Assembly (NCBI GenBank): GCA_015179045.1
Contig: WHUZ01000014.1
Location: 992,001 to 1,056,000, forward strand
Length of the DNA stretch: 64,000 nt
Direction of reading: 5' to 3'
From: Kalaharituber pfeilii
Taxonomy: Eukaryota > Ascomycota > Pezizomycetes > Pezizales > Pezizaceae
Part shown: piece by piece, positions 23,755 to 33,913 of the stretch
How the letters are laid out: the number at the start of each line of letters is the position of its first letter
Numbering within the stretch: position 1 is the stretch's first letter
Translations under genes and position numbers: made by a program
Notes under the pieces: model-generated
What the model saw: only the letters and a program-made list of their open reading frames with translations
Told to the model about the DNA's origin: nothing
Databases searched by the model: none

Positions 23755-24262
23755 TTCATTCACATATATATTAAGGTTATAGACAGGTACCAGATAAAAC
23801 GAAGTGGTAAAAGGGGTATGCATAGGAAATGTATATATTCTATTCTCTTTTGGGTTAGCTATTCTCTTTTTTTGGTTAGTCTGACATGTACTATACCATA
23901 TTAGCAGTTACTAAAGGTGGACATTTTTACCCATTCCCATATAAAACTTCTTATCTTTAATTTTCAAATCACGATGACAAAAAATTAAATAAATAGATAT
24001 CGCTTCAAATATTATTTTTCATTCACTAATTTATCATTTTTTGATACAAAACTAATTTTATCTATTTATTTTGGTTGTGATTTGAGTGTTGAAGTTGATG
24101 CGAAATTCACTCCGCGTACAGATGTCCCCAACCATAAGCAGGTAGAAAATGCGTTGAGTTAAAATTCTTATTCAAAAGTCTTGGTGATTTTGTCTGTGCG
24201 CACGTGAACATCAGGGCCAATACAGACAAAGATGACTGTAAAAACACAACAACACGATCACA

Positions 24263-25307
24263 ATGGCTCCCAAAACTGAGCGACGTGAAATGACAGATGC
24301 TGAAAAAGGCTTTATTGTTGCTCTACTCTATTTAGATTATAGTATTGCCTTTATTGGATGTGCTATTAACCGTTCATAGTCAACCGCGAAAAATTTCAAA
24401 AACCGGCTTGAAGAAAGAAACTCCATTGCCAACCTCCCACACTCTAGCAGACCTTCTAGGCTTAGTAGAAGAGAAAAGCGACGTATCCTATGCGAAGTTA
24501 AACAAGATCAGAAGACCAACCGTGCAGATATCGTTCTTATTTGCGAACTCAATAATCTTGCTACTCTTGACCGATTTATCCGAAGCCACAACCTCCGCAA
24601 GTGGATAGCATGCAACCAGCCTCCATTAACTCCGGGAAGAGCAAAGGCACGTCTCAAATGGGCATTAGAACGCAACATTGGACAGTGGAGGACTTTGAAG
24701 GTGTGCTATGGAGCAATGAATGTAGCGTGGAGGTGAGCAAGGATGCTCGGCAAATATGGGTATTGCGAACACCAGCTGAAAAGTGGGACAAGGAGTGCAT
24801 CGCACCGAAAAAAACCGGCAAGGGTATTTCTTTAATGGTCTGGGATTGTTTTTATGGCAGAAACAGAGGTATCTTGATACCTATCTTGGAGGGAACTTTG
24901 AATGCCAGTCACTATGTGGAAATTATGGAGGAACATCTTTGGCCACTCTATTGCAAGGTCAGCAAGGACTTTGGAGATGCCGCCTTTCAGCAAGATAATA
25001 CTCCAATCCATAAGGCAAGAGTAGTTCAAGCCTTTTTTGAAGAATCTCAAATGACTGTCAAGGCACAATTCCCTACTCCCTTGACCTCAACCCTATTGAG
25101 CACGTCTGGATTGACCTAAAGCGCAAGCTACACCACGAGTTCCCAGATATTCGGTTTCTTGAAGGAGGTCCTGATACTGTTAGAAAGGTGTTAGGAGAAT
25201 GTCTGTGGGAAGTATGGGACTCTTTTCACTTTACCCCTCCCTTTCAGAGTATGCCTGACCAGGTCCAAGCTGTTATTGAGGCCAAAGGCTGGTATACCCA
25301 TTACTGA
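24263..25307 (+). pseudogene. Tc1/mariner-type transposase, broken
   Basis: The reading starts MAPKTERREMTDAEK at 24263 and continues in other frames through a helix-turn-helix-like part (ending about LTPGRAKARLKWALERN). It then enters a catalytic part with WSNECSVEV, KKTGKGISLMVWDCF and FQQDNTPIHKA. After a further frameshift near 25065 comes YSLDLNPIEHVWIDLKRKL, ending at 25307. QQDNTPIHKA and LDLNPIEHVW are the second and third acidic motifs of a DD34D/E transposase. The first acidic residue appears replaced: SNEC stands where SDEC is usual. At least one stop and two or three frameshifts break the gene, so it is inactive. I could not find its own terminal repeats. Confidence 0.88.
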
Positions 25308-25701
25308 GGCACTGCCTGTACATAGGCATGAAAGCTGAATAGCCAAATAGGTCGATCTGTGTCATCGGAGATATTGGAGCAAGTTTGGTGTCAATTGCGT
25401 ATATATGTAAAGAGATATGATATTTGGCATGCCGGTGGCAACTGGCATCGCCAGCCGAAAAAGCAAGACTTTTGCTTATTGATTATATTTTTGGCTTGTT
25501 TTATCAAGAAATGAAGGTTGTAGAAATTTTTACAGCTTAGGGAGGATTTTCTAGATTTCAGACGGAAACTTGTCAGAACTGGACAATAACAAAATCAATG
25601 TCGCTAGGTCAACAGATTTTTTTCTGCTTCCCTGGAAACCTTTTCTCAAGGATTCAAAACCCGCTAGTTTATCTCACTTCGAGTTGTGCCTGTAGTTCTT
25701 G

Positions 25702-26033
25702 ATCTACTAGTACCAGTCCCGTAGTAGTAACGAGCGGCGTATGGGTAACGAGCCAACACCTTGGCACTTTTCCCAGGACCAAGTTTCCAGATTTAGCACT
25801 CAATAACTCACAGAAATATATCTGTGATATATGTGATAAATTAATTCTAGACCAAATTAATAGCGCTGATTCTGAATCTGAAGGAAAAAACGCAAAAAAG
25901 CAACATCTATAGCATCTATAGCTGTATCACCTCTATACTCTGTGAAATAACTCCCCTCTGATTTAGCCTGTCTCCGGGCTATGAGGGCTTGCCCAGGGAC
26001 CCTGCCATGGCCAAGTGCTACAAGCGGGGTTAT

Positions 26034-26067
<34 letters not shown>

Positions 26068-27637
26068 CTCCCCTCTGATGCCTACAAGCAGATACATACT
26101 TGCTGCAACACTTTACCTGCTCAATCAATAGTGGGAATGGTACTACCAGTGCTATATTACAATACATGACTTGGAAAAGCTCTAGCTCTACAATATAGTG
26201 CTGTATGTTTCTGTACTAAGGTATTGCACACAACCGAGATATTGTACATTGTCTGGATGCTACAACAAAAAATTTCCGTGAGTGCAAATAGCCCTCAAGT
26301 GGGCTGAAATTGAAGCCAGAGTATGGGAGAATATATGGAATTATCTTCCGCATATTCATTAGGCCAATTTTTAGGATACGAGTAGTGAGCTATTTGGTAT
26401 GTACCAGATCCTATGCTAGGTATATCCTGAGCTGCCCAGTGTCAATGATCCTATCTGAGGTCTTATTCATTTGGATCTATACTCTATTACCTTTGCTAAG
26501 AACGTGTAGCTAGTTTGGCCGTGTTTGGCTATGTCATGGAGTCACCACGACCATAGAGTCAGCGGCCTGCCTATGTTAGGTATGCTACACTATGATTATA
26601 GTTTTCAGCTGCCCAATACCATTGGCCAGTACCACCAGCTGTTATAAAATATCTTTTTATGTATGTCTTTGTATTTGTAGCTTTAGAGTGTATACACATA
26701 TCAGTTGTACTCCACAACAGTGTAGTACGAATGTAGGCCTGCATAAGCAAAAACATGCCATTGATGACAGTCCCACTCTATATATTGATCTATATGCCTA
26801 TACTTCATGCCGATTTCGAGACTGTGTACAGCTCATATAGCACTACATTATGAAATTATTGCTGTTGTATGTCGCATGTATATGATGCTGCATATCTGAT
26901 TTATTTGACATAGGCGGGTCACTCACTCTACGGTCGTGGCCACTCCTTGACACTGCCAAACTTGCTATACATTCTCATCATAGGTCATAGAGTATAGATC
27001 CAAATGAATAAGATCTCAGGTAGGATCATTGACACTGGGCAGCTCAGGATATACCTAGCATAGGATCTGGTACATACCAAATAGCTCACTACTCATATCC
27101 TAAAAATTGGCCTAATGAATATGCGGAAGATAATTCCATATATTCTCCCATACTCTGGCTTCAATTTCAGCCCACTTGAGGGCTATTGCACTCACAGAAA
27201 TTTTTTGTTGTAGCATCCAGACAATGTACAATATCTCAGTTGCATGCGATACCTTAGTACAGAAACGTACAGCACTATATTGTAGAGCTAGAGCTTTTCC
27301 AAGTCATGTATTGTAATATAGCACTGGTAGTACCATTCCCACTATTGATTGAGCAGGTAAAGTGTTGCAGCAAGTAGGTATCTGCTTGCAGGCATCAGAG
27401 GGGAGTTATTTCAGAGTATAGAGGTGAGACAGCTATAGATACTATAGATGTTGCTTTTTTGCATTTTTTCCTTCAGATTCAGAATCAGCGCTATTAATTT
27501 GGTCTAGAATTAATTTATCACATATATCAGAGATATATTCTGTACGTTATCAAGTGCAAACTTGGTCCCAGGAAAAGTGCCAAGGTGTTGCCTCGTTACC
27601 CATACGCCGCTCGTTACTACTACGGGACTGGTAGATC
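25702..27637. repeat. Large foldback: two ~0.75-kb inverted arms around a 328-bp spacer
   Basis: The left arm is 25702-26578 and the right arm 26907-27637. They are reverse complements over nearly their whole length with scattered mismatches. The outer ends read ACCAGTCCCGTAG and its complement. The left arm is longer because it holds a family B insertion missing from the right arm. No open frame of note lies in the arms or spacer, and I cannot assign a family. A diverged fragment of the arm recurs at about 31337-31417, so this is a repeat family. Confidence 0.85.
25963..26065 (+). mobile_element. Family B retroposon, longest copy (78 unique nt plus A tail)
   Basis: This copy has about 35 nt more at its 5' end than other B copies (from TTAGCCTGTCTCCGGGC), then CCCTGCCATGGCC, GCGGGGTTATGTGATTT and about 25 A. 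The 14-bp repeat AACTCCCCTCTGAT flanks it (25949-25962 and 26066-26079). The opposite foldback arm keeps the single, unoccupied target at 27394-27407, which proves the insertion. Confidence 0.93.
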
Positions 27638-28235
27638 CTCTGACCCCTGCATATTGTTTCAAGCCACTGGGCACGGGTGCTGAAACGACGGTCTAACCTT
27701 GCTATACCGGACGAGTGAAAATCCGGGCACATTTCATCCGGTATAGCAAGGTTCCGGTATAGAATAAAATGCTTGGCAGCTGTACGGAGTAAAAGAGGGA
27801 TGGCAAAAATTTGTATAGAAATCACCAGAGTAGGAAATAAACAAGTGTAGCAAACATTAACTCAATCCAAGTCTATTCAATATTCACCGCTCTCACCATC
27901 TAGAAAGTGTCAAGCCTTAAAAGTTCTTGGGGAGCATCAAATACACAAGCATCTACTATAGCCAAAATATGCAACTCTGACCTATCAATTCACACAAAAA
28001 AAGCTTCAAACTCTACAAGCATGGCTCCAGTCTTCCAGCAGCAGCAGCAACAGGAGTGGTAGCAACAATGGCGACAGCGGTGGTGGCAGCAGCGATAGCA
28101 AGTGATAGCAGCAACCTTTTTTTTTTTTTTTTTTATATCAATACTCGCATGCCGCCCGATGGGCTATGGCGAGGGTCTTTATTAAAAGAAAAATAACTCT
28201 CACTAACTACTCCTCCTAACTAACTACATGTGTTG

Positions 28236-28677
28236 CCCGCCCAAAACCTCCGACCTACGGCATTGTCGTGCACGGCATTGCATTGAGAAAAGACTTAGAC
28301 AAGGTTAGGAAATGGCTGGAGACATCAAACGAAGAATTAGGCAAAACAAGAGGGATTAGATGGTTAAGGAAAAAGACAATACTAGCGGAGGAAGGAAAAC
28401 AGACGAGCTCCGTGGTGCTATACCTGGAGACACAGAAAGACATCGGGAAAGTCAAACTTGGGGGAAGATGGTTGAGAGCGGAGGTTTACGAGTCGGACAG
28501 AGGAAGGAAATAGGCAGACTCGGTAGACCTCCTTTCACCCGCATCACGTTGGAGCAACGCGGGAAACACATGTATTTAAGACAATTTTCCTTTTCTATAG
28601 TTTTTACAATAAACCCTCGCCATAGCCCACAGGGCGGCACGCGAGTAATGAAATAAAAAAAAAAAAAAAAAAAAAAA
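28236..28677 (+). mobile_element. LINE derivative (ORF1 part plus family A tail), nested
   Basis: It starts within ORF1, runs through a 3' untranslated region and ends with CGCCATAGCCCACAGGGCGG, CACGCGAGTAATGAAAT and about 23 A. It lies in opposite orientation inside another copy of the same element. I could not define its target duplication; the left junction near 28236 is approximate. Confidence 0.7.
28241..28513 (+). pseudogene. LINE ORF1 (gag-like) C-terminal fragment, second copy
   Basis: The frame reads KPPTYGIVVHGIALRKDL and later KLGGRWLRAEVYESDRGRK before the stop. It is collinear with the end of the frame at 16565-16966. The N-terminal part is lost by 5' truncation. The frame is intact over about 90 codons, which suggests a fairly recent insertion. 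Confidence 0.7.
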
Positions 28678-29131
28678 TGGTGCGGGTGAAAGGCCCGGTA
28701 TGTCCTACTTCCGTCCCCTATCCGAATCATACCGTTCCGTCCTCAACCAACGTCCCCCAAGCCTCACCCTCCAACCTCAGTCTCCCTCGATAGCAGCAAC
28801 GGTGACAGCAGTTTTATCGATGGCAGCAGCAGTAGCGGTAGCAGTGACGGCAACAGAGTGGTAAACAACCAGACTAAATGGTATGATGGTCTTAAGATGT
28901 ATTAGTATTAGCAAATATCATTTGTATGGAGACAGGGGGGTACTTGTCTGGAGGTTTCTGTCCGTCCGGTATTGTTAGGGCGTCCGGTATAGCAAGGGCA
29001 ATTTGTATGGGAAACAGTTGTCCCAATCCTGTGTAGCAAGGTTTCCGGTATAGCGAGGTCCGGTATAGCAAGGTTAGACTGTATGTAACTATTCGTATCC
29101 CCGTTCGCGTTAGGTCCATCCCTGTCCATTG

Positions 29132-29613
29132 ACAGTCTATGATAACCTTACTATACCGAAAATTGCATGGAGCCATCATTCTATTCGCACTCAAATACCT
29201 CTTGCTATAACGAAAATCCACCCAATATCATAACGAAACGAAAATTTGATTGAGTGAAAGTTATTTCTGACTACATACAAATTATTCTTGCTTTAATTTT
29301 GCATCGGCATATACCTTTTTTTTGGGGGGGGGGCGTAACCCCGCATACAGGCTACTGGCCTATGGCAGGGAGCATAGTACTTGATCAATACCTCTGTACT
29401 CTTGATTTTGTACTCTCATTTTTTCCTACTCCAATTATTTCCATAGGAGGAAAATCACAAAGCTAAAATTTGTTGCCATAAATTCGGTGGGGCTCAGGTA
29501 TGATACTCGGGTTTCTAAATTCAGCTGCCAAGCTCATGACTAGTCTTCCCACTCAATATTCCATAACGAAACCTTGCTTTAACGAAAAAAAAGTGCATAG
29601 CAAGGGTAGTCTG
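29132..29613. mobile_element. Pogo-like MITE, second copy
   Basis: The left end CAGTCTATGATAACCTTAC and the right end, complement of CAGACTACCCTTGCTATGC, form a diverged inverted pair. TA follows the right end. AACGAAA motifs repeat inside. A family C mini-retroposon is nested at about 29316-29369. Confidence 0.5.
29316..29369 (-). mobile_element. Family C ultra-short retroposon
   Basis: The minus-strand sense reads CCTGCCATAGGCCAGTAGCC, TGTATGCGGGGTTACG, then a homopolymer tail that here is C10 followed by A8. The C run is unusual and may be a tail mutation. The target repeats are imperfect (GCATATACC and GCATAGTAC). Confidence 0.7.
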
Positions 29614-30633
29614 TATATCGCACTGCATCTAATTACGAGCCTAGCAGTGCATTTCTAGATCCAGTTCCGTTCAGCCGACCACTTACAAGAAGTACTAGTA
29701 CTTGTACTAGTACACGTGGTTACAGGCCTACACCATGACTTACGTAATCATTGACCCGCAGGATTAATAAGATACATCTTACATTCCCAGCTTATAATTA
29801 CTTCCAGTTGGTAAACTTACACGAAAGTACAATAGTTCTGTTGACCTTTAGTGGCTTGGGCCTTAGGTCCCATTGACTCATTTGTGCCAAGTAAAGGATA
29901 GGTTTTGTAGAACTGACTTACATACATGGCGACAAGAATCCCAAAATGTAGAAGGAAGTTTTTGGTAAGTGGAAAATGAAGATAGCACAGATTTGCCTTC
30001 AAGCCATAATACGTAGGTGGAGATAAGAACAGTAACAGCGCCAATAGAAAAGAATGCAATAAGCCACACAGTGGCGGATGGTAACTCGGGTGTACATACA
30101 GGTTTGTTGTAAAATTTGCCTAAAATCGTGCTGTAAATTCTTGATTTCAGCCGTACCGCCAGATTCCTGCCCCCGATCTTGCGAAGTACCCAAACTCCCC
30201 CATATAGCTTGCTTGAGTATGCCTTCTCAACGTGATGCAATCCACCCATTGCGAGAAGGGGGTTTGAGCTGCTAATCATCCGGATGAAAGAGAATCAAAA
30301 ATTTCTTACAGGTAAGCAGGTGGACTGGTATAAAGAAGGTAAGAAGCAAGAGGCTGAGCACGGTAATCACAGTATGGTGAAGAGGCTCAGAAATAGAACA
30401 TCAACGCAAAGAGATCATGGCAAAATGCTAAGGGCATGCAACAGAGATTTGATTGGAACATAAAGTTAAAGGTAAGACATAACAGTACAATTTGGTCATG
30501 ACTTCATTACTGAATCCAATCACTAGATAATTTGCATCCCTTCTCCAGGACGTCATTAATTGGCTATCACTTATGGTCAACAGGTAACTTCACCGTTCCG
30601 CGTACTTCAGAGAGTTGAAGTCGCACAGGTGGG
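29614..30633. other. No recognised gene
   Basis: Short overlapping frames on the minus strand (29817-30279) have no domain, and the longest looks like chance. The repeat AGTACTAGTACTTGTACTAGTA-like sequence near 29691-29712 is a small palindromic patch. No oligo(A) insertion is seen here. Confidence 0.4.
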
Positions 30634-30935
30634 TTTTTTTTTTTTTTCTAAATCATTACTCGCATGGCGCCCTACGGGCAATGGCGAGATTAGGTACATA
30701 GGAGAGAAAGGAAATAGATAGGAAAAATAGGTAAAAATCCTCTCTCAACGCCCCGCCCACGTCAACATCGCTACTGTACCAGCGGGTCTTGCTGTCCTCC
30801 TTCCCCTCCGGAGTTTCCCTCACCGCCTCCTAACCCCCAGGCCACTGCCTCCAGACTCTGCATTCTTCCCATATGTGTTCTGCGGTTTCTTCCCCTTCCC
30901 CGCACCACCGACACTCCGGGTTGATGAGAAAGATA
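30634..30935 (-). pseudogene. LINE 3' end: C-terminal zinc motif of ORF2 plus family A tail
   Basis: Read on the minus strand from about 30930, the frame gives CRWCGEGEETAEHIWEEC, a CCHC motif typical of the C-terminus of LINE ORF2 proteins. A 3' untranslated region and the family A hairpin (loop GTA) follow, then an A tail. The copy is 5'-truncated and the frame breaks soon after the motif. This links the family A tail to an ORF2-bearing, Tad-like LINE. Confidence 0.78.
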
Positions 30936-31336
30936 CATAGAGACTCTGTAAAACTATATAATAGTAATATATATATAGAGAAATATTTTGAATAGATTAT
31001 AGCATTGATAAATAGTTATAGCATTTGCGTAAAACAAGGTATACATATATGTAGTACTATGCATCTTTCTTATTAAATATTATCTCAATACTGCCATTAA
31101 TCTAAGTAAGTAAAAATGTATTTTTTGACATGGTAGTAACTTTGTTCTAATAAGTCTAATAGTAACAAAACTGGGTATATTTACTTATTATAAGCAATAG
31201 AGAATATATTGACATGCAAAGGTCTCAGGCAATCTCATTCACATATAGTGACTCAAAAGTATATTCTAGAATAGGGTTGCATATATTCCAGTATATGTCA
31301 CCCCTCATGTGCTACAAACTGAGAAAAGAAAGTGTG

Positions 31337-31417
31337 AAAAATAATTTACTATGTTCTCTCATGCTCTGGCTTTAATCTGAGCCCACTTGAGTGTCATTTG
31401 CATTTACAGCAGCTCTG
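31337..31417. repeat. Diverged fragment of the foldback arm
   Basis: The sequence from about TGTTCTCTCATGCTCTGGC through GAGCCCACTTGAGTG matches the right foldback arm near 27150-27210 at roughly three quarters identity. The surroundings (30940-31600) are AT-rich with no gene. Confidence 0.6.
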
Positions 31418-31602
31418 TAGTTAAGTTAATGAACTTGATCGGTTTCCCGGTGATGATCGGTTTCTAGGTGAAGCACTCTATTCTTATCCTCAGAGTCTTC
31501 AGATGATCTAGAACTATTAAGACTTGGTTTAGTAATAATTTGAAGGACTAATAATGATTATTGTAGCCTTATTTGAGCCCTTTAGTAGGGATGATGCGCT
31601 CT

Positions 31603-32257
31603 TGTCACGCGTGGCGGGCGGGCTCTGCTAAGGGATACGACCGGTTCAGGGTAAGAGTGGTTCGCAAGCGCTGAACGGCAGAGGCTTGACAAACTTGACA
31701 GGAGAGGCTTGACAGGAGAGGCTCGCAGGTAGCGGTTCAGCGGTTCCGGTTTAGCGGTTCTGGTTCAGCGGTTCCGGTTCAACGGTTCTGGTTCAGCGGT
31801 TCTGGTTCAGCGGCCATGGCAGGCTATGGTGAAAAGGCAGAGAAGATTAAGTACTGAATTAGATCTAGGGATTGACAAGAATAACAAGAACATATGGACT
31901 GCGAGGAACCATATGGGTCTATTAAGAAGACAAGACAACAGACAAGGAGAGAAAGAACTATTTACATGAGGGCCTTTATATACATGATAGGCTCATTAGC
32001 TAAGAAACATAATACAAAGGTAGGAGCAGCGACGAGGGCAGTAGCAAGAGCAGGGTAGCGAAGGCAGAGTTTTCACTATAGCACTACTTTAGCGGACAGG
32101 CAGGCTATACTGGCAGGCGGACTAGTCATACTGGCAGCTTGCTAGCTACCTATAGCTAGCCGGTTCTATGAGCTTGCCGGCTGTTGGCGGGAGGCGGTCG
32201 TGGCTTGCCGGCGGTCGTGGCTTAGTGTACGGAGGCTGTAGGGCGCGGGCTGTGACA
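31603..32257 (+). mobile_element. Solo LTR, 655 bp, with 5-bp target duplication
   Basis: The element starts TGTCACGCGTGG and ends GGGCTGTGACA, so it has TG..CA ends and a short inverted TGTCAC. The 5-bp repeat GCTCT flanks it exactly (31598-31602 and 32258-32262). A TATA-like TTATATAC near 31976-31983 suggests the plus orientation. A 14-bp minisatellite lies in the presumed U3. No internal retrotransposon genes are adjacent, so this is a recombination-derived solo LTR. Confidence 0.85.
31734..31812. repeat. Minisatellite, 14-bp unit (GGTTCAGCGGTTCY), inside the LTR
   Basis: About six near-perfect copies of GGTTCAGCGGTTC followed by C or T. Just upstream (31686-31722) a TTGACAGGAGAGGC unit is repeated. 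Tandem repeats in the U3 of an LTR can hold promoter elements, but no function can be shown here. Confidence 0.85.
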
Positions 32258-32529
32258 GCTCTGCAGCTCAGAATTTAGTAAATAATATCTCTGCTTCCAC
32301 TCCTAATGGTTATTCAAACCCATTTCCTGACATGAACAATAGCTTTTCCTCAACTCTGTCAGTGTGTATGAACTGCTTCATGACTTCTCTTTGCAGTTTG
32401 ATTAGCAGCCTTAGCTACTGTATATTCCTACACTTCTTACTTCTATCTTGTCATCTTTTTATATTCTTTCATGCCTAATTACCTTTTTTTCTCAGCAATC
32501 GTTTTTTCTTCTATATAGTATTCTACTAC

Positions 32530-32835
32530 TCCTCTACTTTCTTGGCCTGTTTTTCTGCTCTTCGAATCTTCTTTATTACCATCCTTAACTTCTTCTCATA
32601 CTATCTATTCTTTTCCAATTTTGACTACTTTGCATGCCCTGCCTTGGCGAGCTACAGCTGCGCGCGGGGTCACATGACAAAAAAAAAAAAAAAAAAAAAA
32701 TACTTTGCATTCTGCTACTTCTCTACTTTCTTAGTCTGTTTTTCTGTTCACAGAATCTTCTTTACTGCTGCTTTTAACTTTTTCTCCTCTTGTTACCTAT
32801 TTTTTTTTTCAATTTTACCTACTTTTTCTTTTTCA
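32530..32835. repeat. Diverged tandem duplication (~110-130 bp, pyrimidine-rich)
   Basis: One unit begins CTCTACTTTCTTGGCCTG (32533) and the second CTCTACTTTCTTAGTCTG (about 32720). Both continue with CAGAATCTTCTTTA- or CGAATCTTCTTTA-like sequence and a C/T-rich part. A family B insertion lies exactly between them. Confidence 0.7.
32636..32700 (+). mobile_element. Family B ultra-short retroposon
   Basis: GCCCTGCCTTGGCGAGC, a 3-nt insertion, CAGCTGCGCGCGGGGTCACA, then an A tail of about 22. The 10-bp repeat TACTTTGCAT flanks it (32626-32635 and 32701-32710). Confidence 0.9.
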
Positions 32836-33170
32836 CTACTTATTTAGTCACAGCTCTTGATTTTTTGATTTTTTTTTGTGATTCTGATAAGAGATTGTAA
32901 TTTAGAGATATTGAATTAGTCTCGTAGTATATAATTTCACTATATGTCATATGCCTAAAATAAGTAATATGATGGGAGAATGCATTAGGAGGAGTGCCAA
33001 GAAGGTGCATGATATCGGTCGGCGCATCATCACCCGATCCGTGATTGTAGTATCAATTGGGTATTCGGGCATTGTTCACTTAGTAGAGGCTATTCATCAT
33101 GTATTATTCGGGTTAACGGATTTATGGTCAAATCGTTTTACAGGCTTGGCATGAGATTAAGTAATTAGCA

Positions 33171-33194
33171 TTTTTTTTTTTGCCATGGCAGGGC
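33171..33194 (-). mobile_element. Possible 3'-truncated family B copy (13 nt plus A tail)
   Basis: The minus strand reads GCCCTGCCATGGC followed directly by 11 A. That is the first 13 nt of family B without the rest. A 4-bp GCAT flanks it, too short to prove insertion. It may be a B transcript polyadenylated early or an internal deletion. Confidence 0.5.
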
Positions 33195-33901
33195 ATGTAT
33201 TACCGTTTCTTTGTATAAGACAAATGAGGAACCGAAATCACATCAAAGCTTGTGCGGGCAGATATGGTGCCGGATAATCAACATGTTGTAACATTCCTGG
33301 CCAGCATTAGTAAGCAGCACCATATGTGCCATTTGCTGCTTGCAATCGGTGAGCAATCGCGCACCCTTCAGCCACGGTCACTTTACACGGCCGCATTACA
33401 TGCTCGCTTTACGTCTACAGCTGCCCACGCTCGCACCACTCATAGAAGGTTTCTTCTCCAGAGTTCATTGCAGGTCTACGAGAAACTCTACCCAAAGCTC
33501 TTTTTTCTATTTCAGACATCTCTATTTGGCGTATTATAATAAAAGTCTTCGTATTATGCAGGCATATAAGGATGGTCATCAATATGGTATAGGGGCCTTC
33601 AAAAATAAGAGTCACCGGCGAGTGCGAGAGGGGGAACCCTTTGATGACTGATCCATTTGTATGGGGCTTGGCATGTAACATTTCCTACATTTCCTAAGAA
33701 AGTAAAAAAGCTTTGAACCTTTTCAGTTTTACAACGAAGAAAGATTTTGCCATGAAAATATCATAGAATGATAGAGCATCTCAAATAGTATAGATTTTTG
33801 ATATTTCTACCTTAGTTCATATCAGGTTGTGGTTGCTGATAGGTTTTGTGTTGCATTGGTTGTGCCGCAAATTTCATGTTGATTATTCACTTCCAGCACC
33901 A
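33195..33901. other. No recognised gene
   Basis: Frames at 33252-33539 and 33340-33651 lack domains and a plausible start context. No repeat is recognised here until the family C insertion at 33914. Confidence 0.4.
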
Positions 33902-33913
33902 TATTACTAGTAT

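Larger units (their letters stand above)
23273..24134. mobile_element. TIR element with TA target duplication (non-autonomous DNA transposon)
   Basis: Inverted repeats of 27 bp with one mismatch (TGGTTGGGGACATCT, then TACGCGGAGTG) lie at 23273-23299 and 24108-24134. Both are bordered by TA, as for Tc1/mariner-type elements. No transposase frame lies inside. The interior has a 13-bp tandem repeat near 23516-23572, a family A insertion at 23698-23754 and a second, AT-rich inverted pair near 23966 and 24084. Confidence 0.75.
28116..28788 (-). mobile_element. LINE derivative on the minus strand, split by a second copy
   Basis: The element begins (3' end) with oligo(T) and the complement of family A at 28117-28177, and its 5' end is near 28788. 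It is flanked by the 12-bp repeat GATAGCAGCAAC (28104-28115 and 28789-28800). The part at 28678-28788 is the complement of the ORF1 region also present in the plus-strand copy inside it. A copy of the same family therefore inserted into it in the opposite direction. Confidence 0.75.
27687..29083. mobile_element. Pogo-like MITE carrying nested LINE derivatives
   Basis: The left end reads ACGGTCTAACCTTGCTATACC and the right end is the complement of TACAGTCTAACCTTGC, so the ends are inverted repeats of the CAGTCTAACC type typical of pogo/Fot1-like elements. Further copies of CCGGTATAGCAAGG lie inside both ends. No transposase is visible. The interior has CAG-rich imperfect repeats (about 28030-28115 and 28789-28860), which were the target of the LINE insertion. 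Without the nested insertion it would be about 710 bp. Confidence 0.6.
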
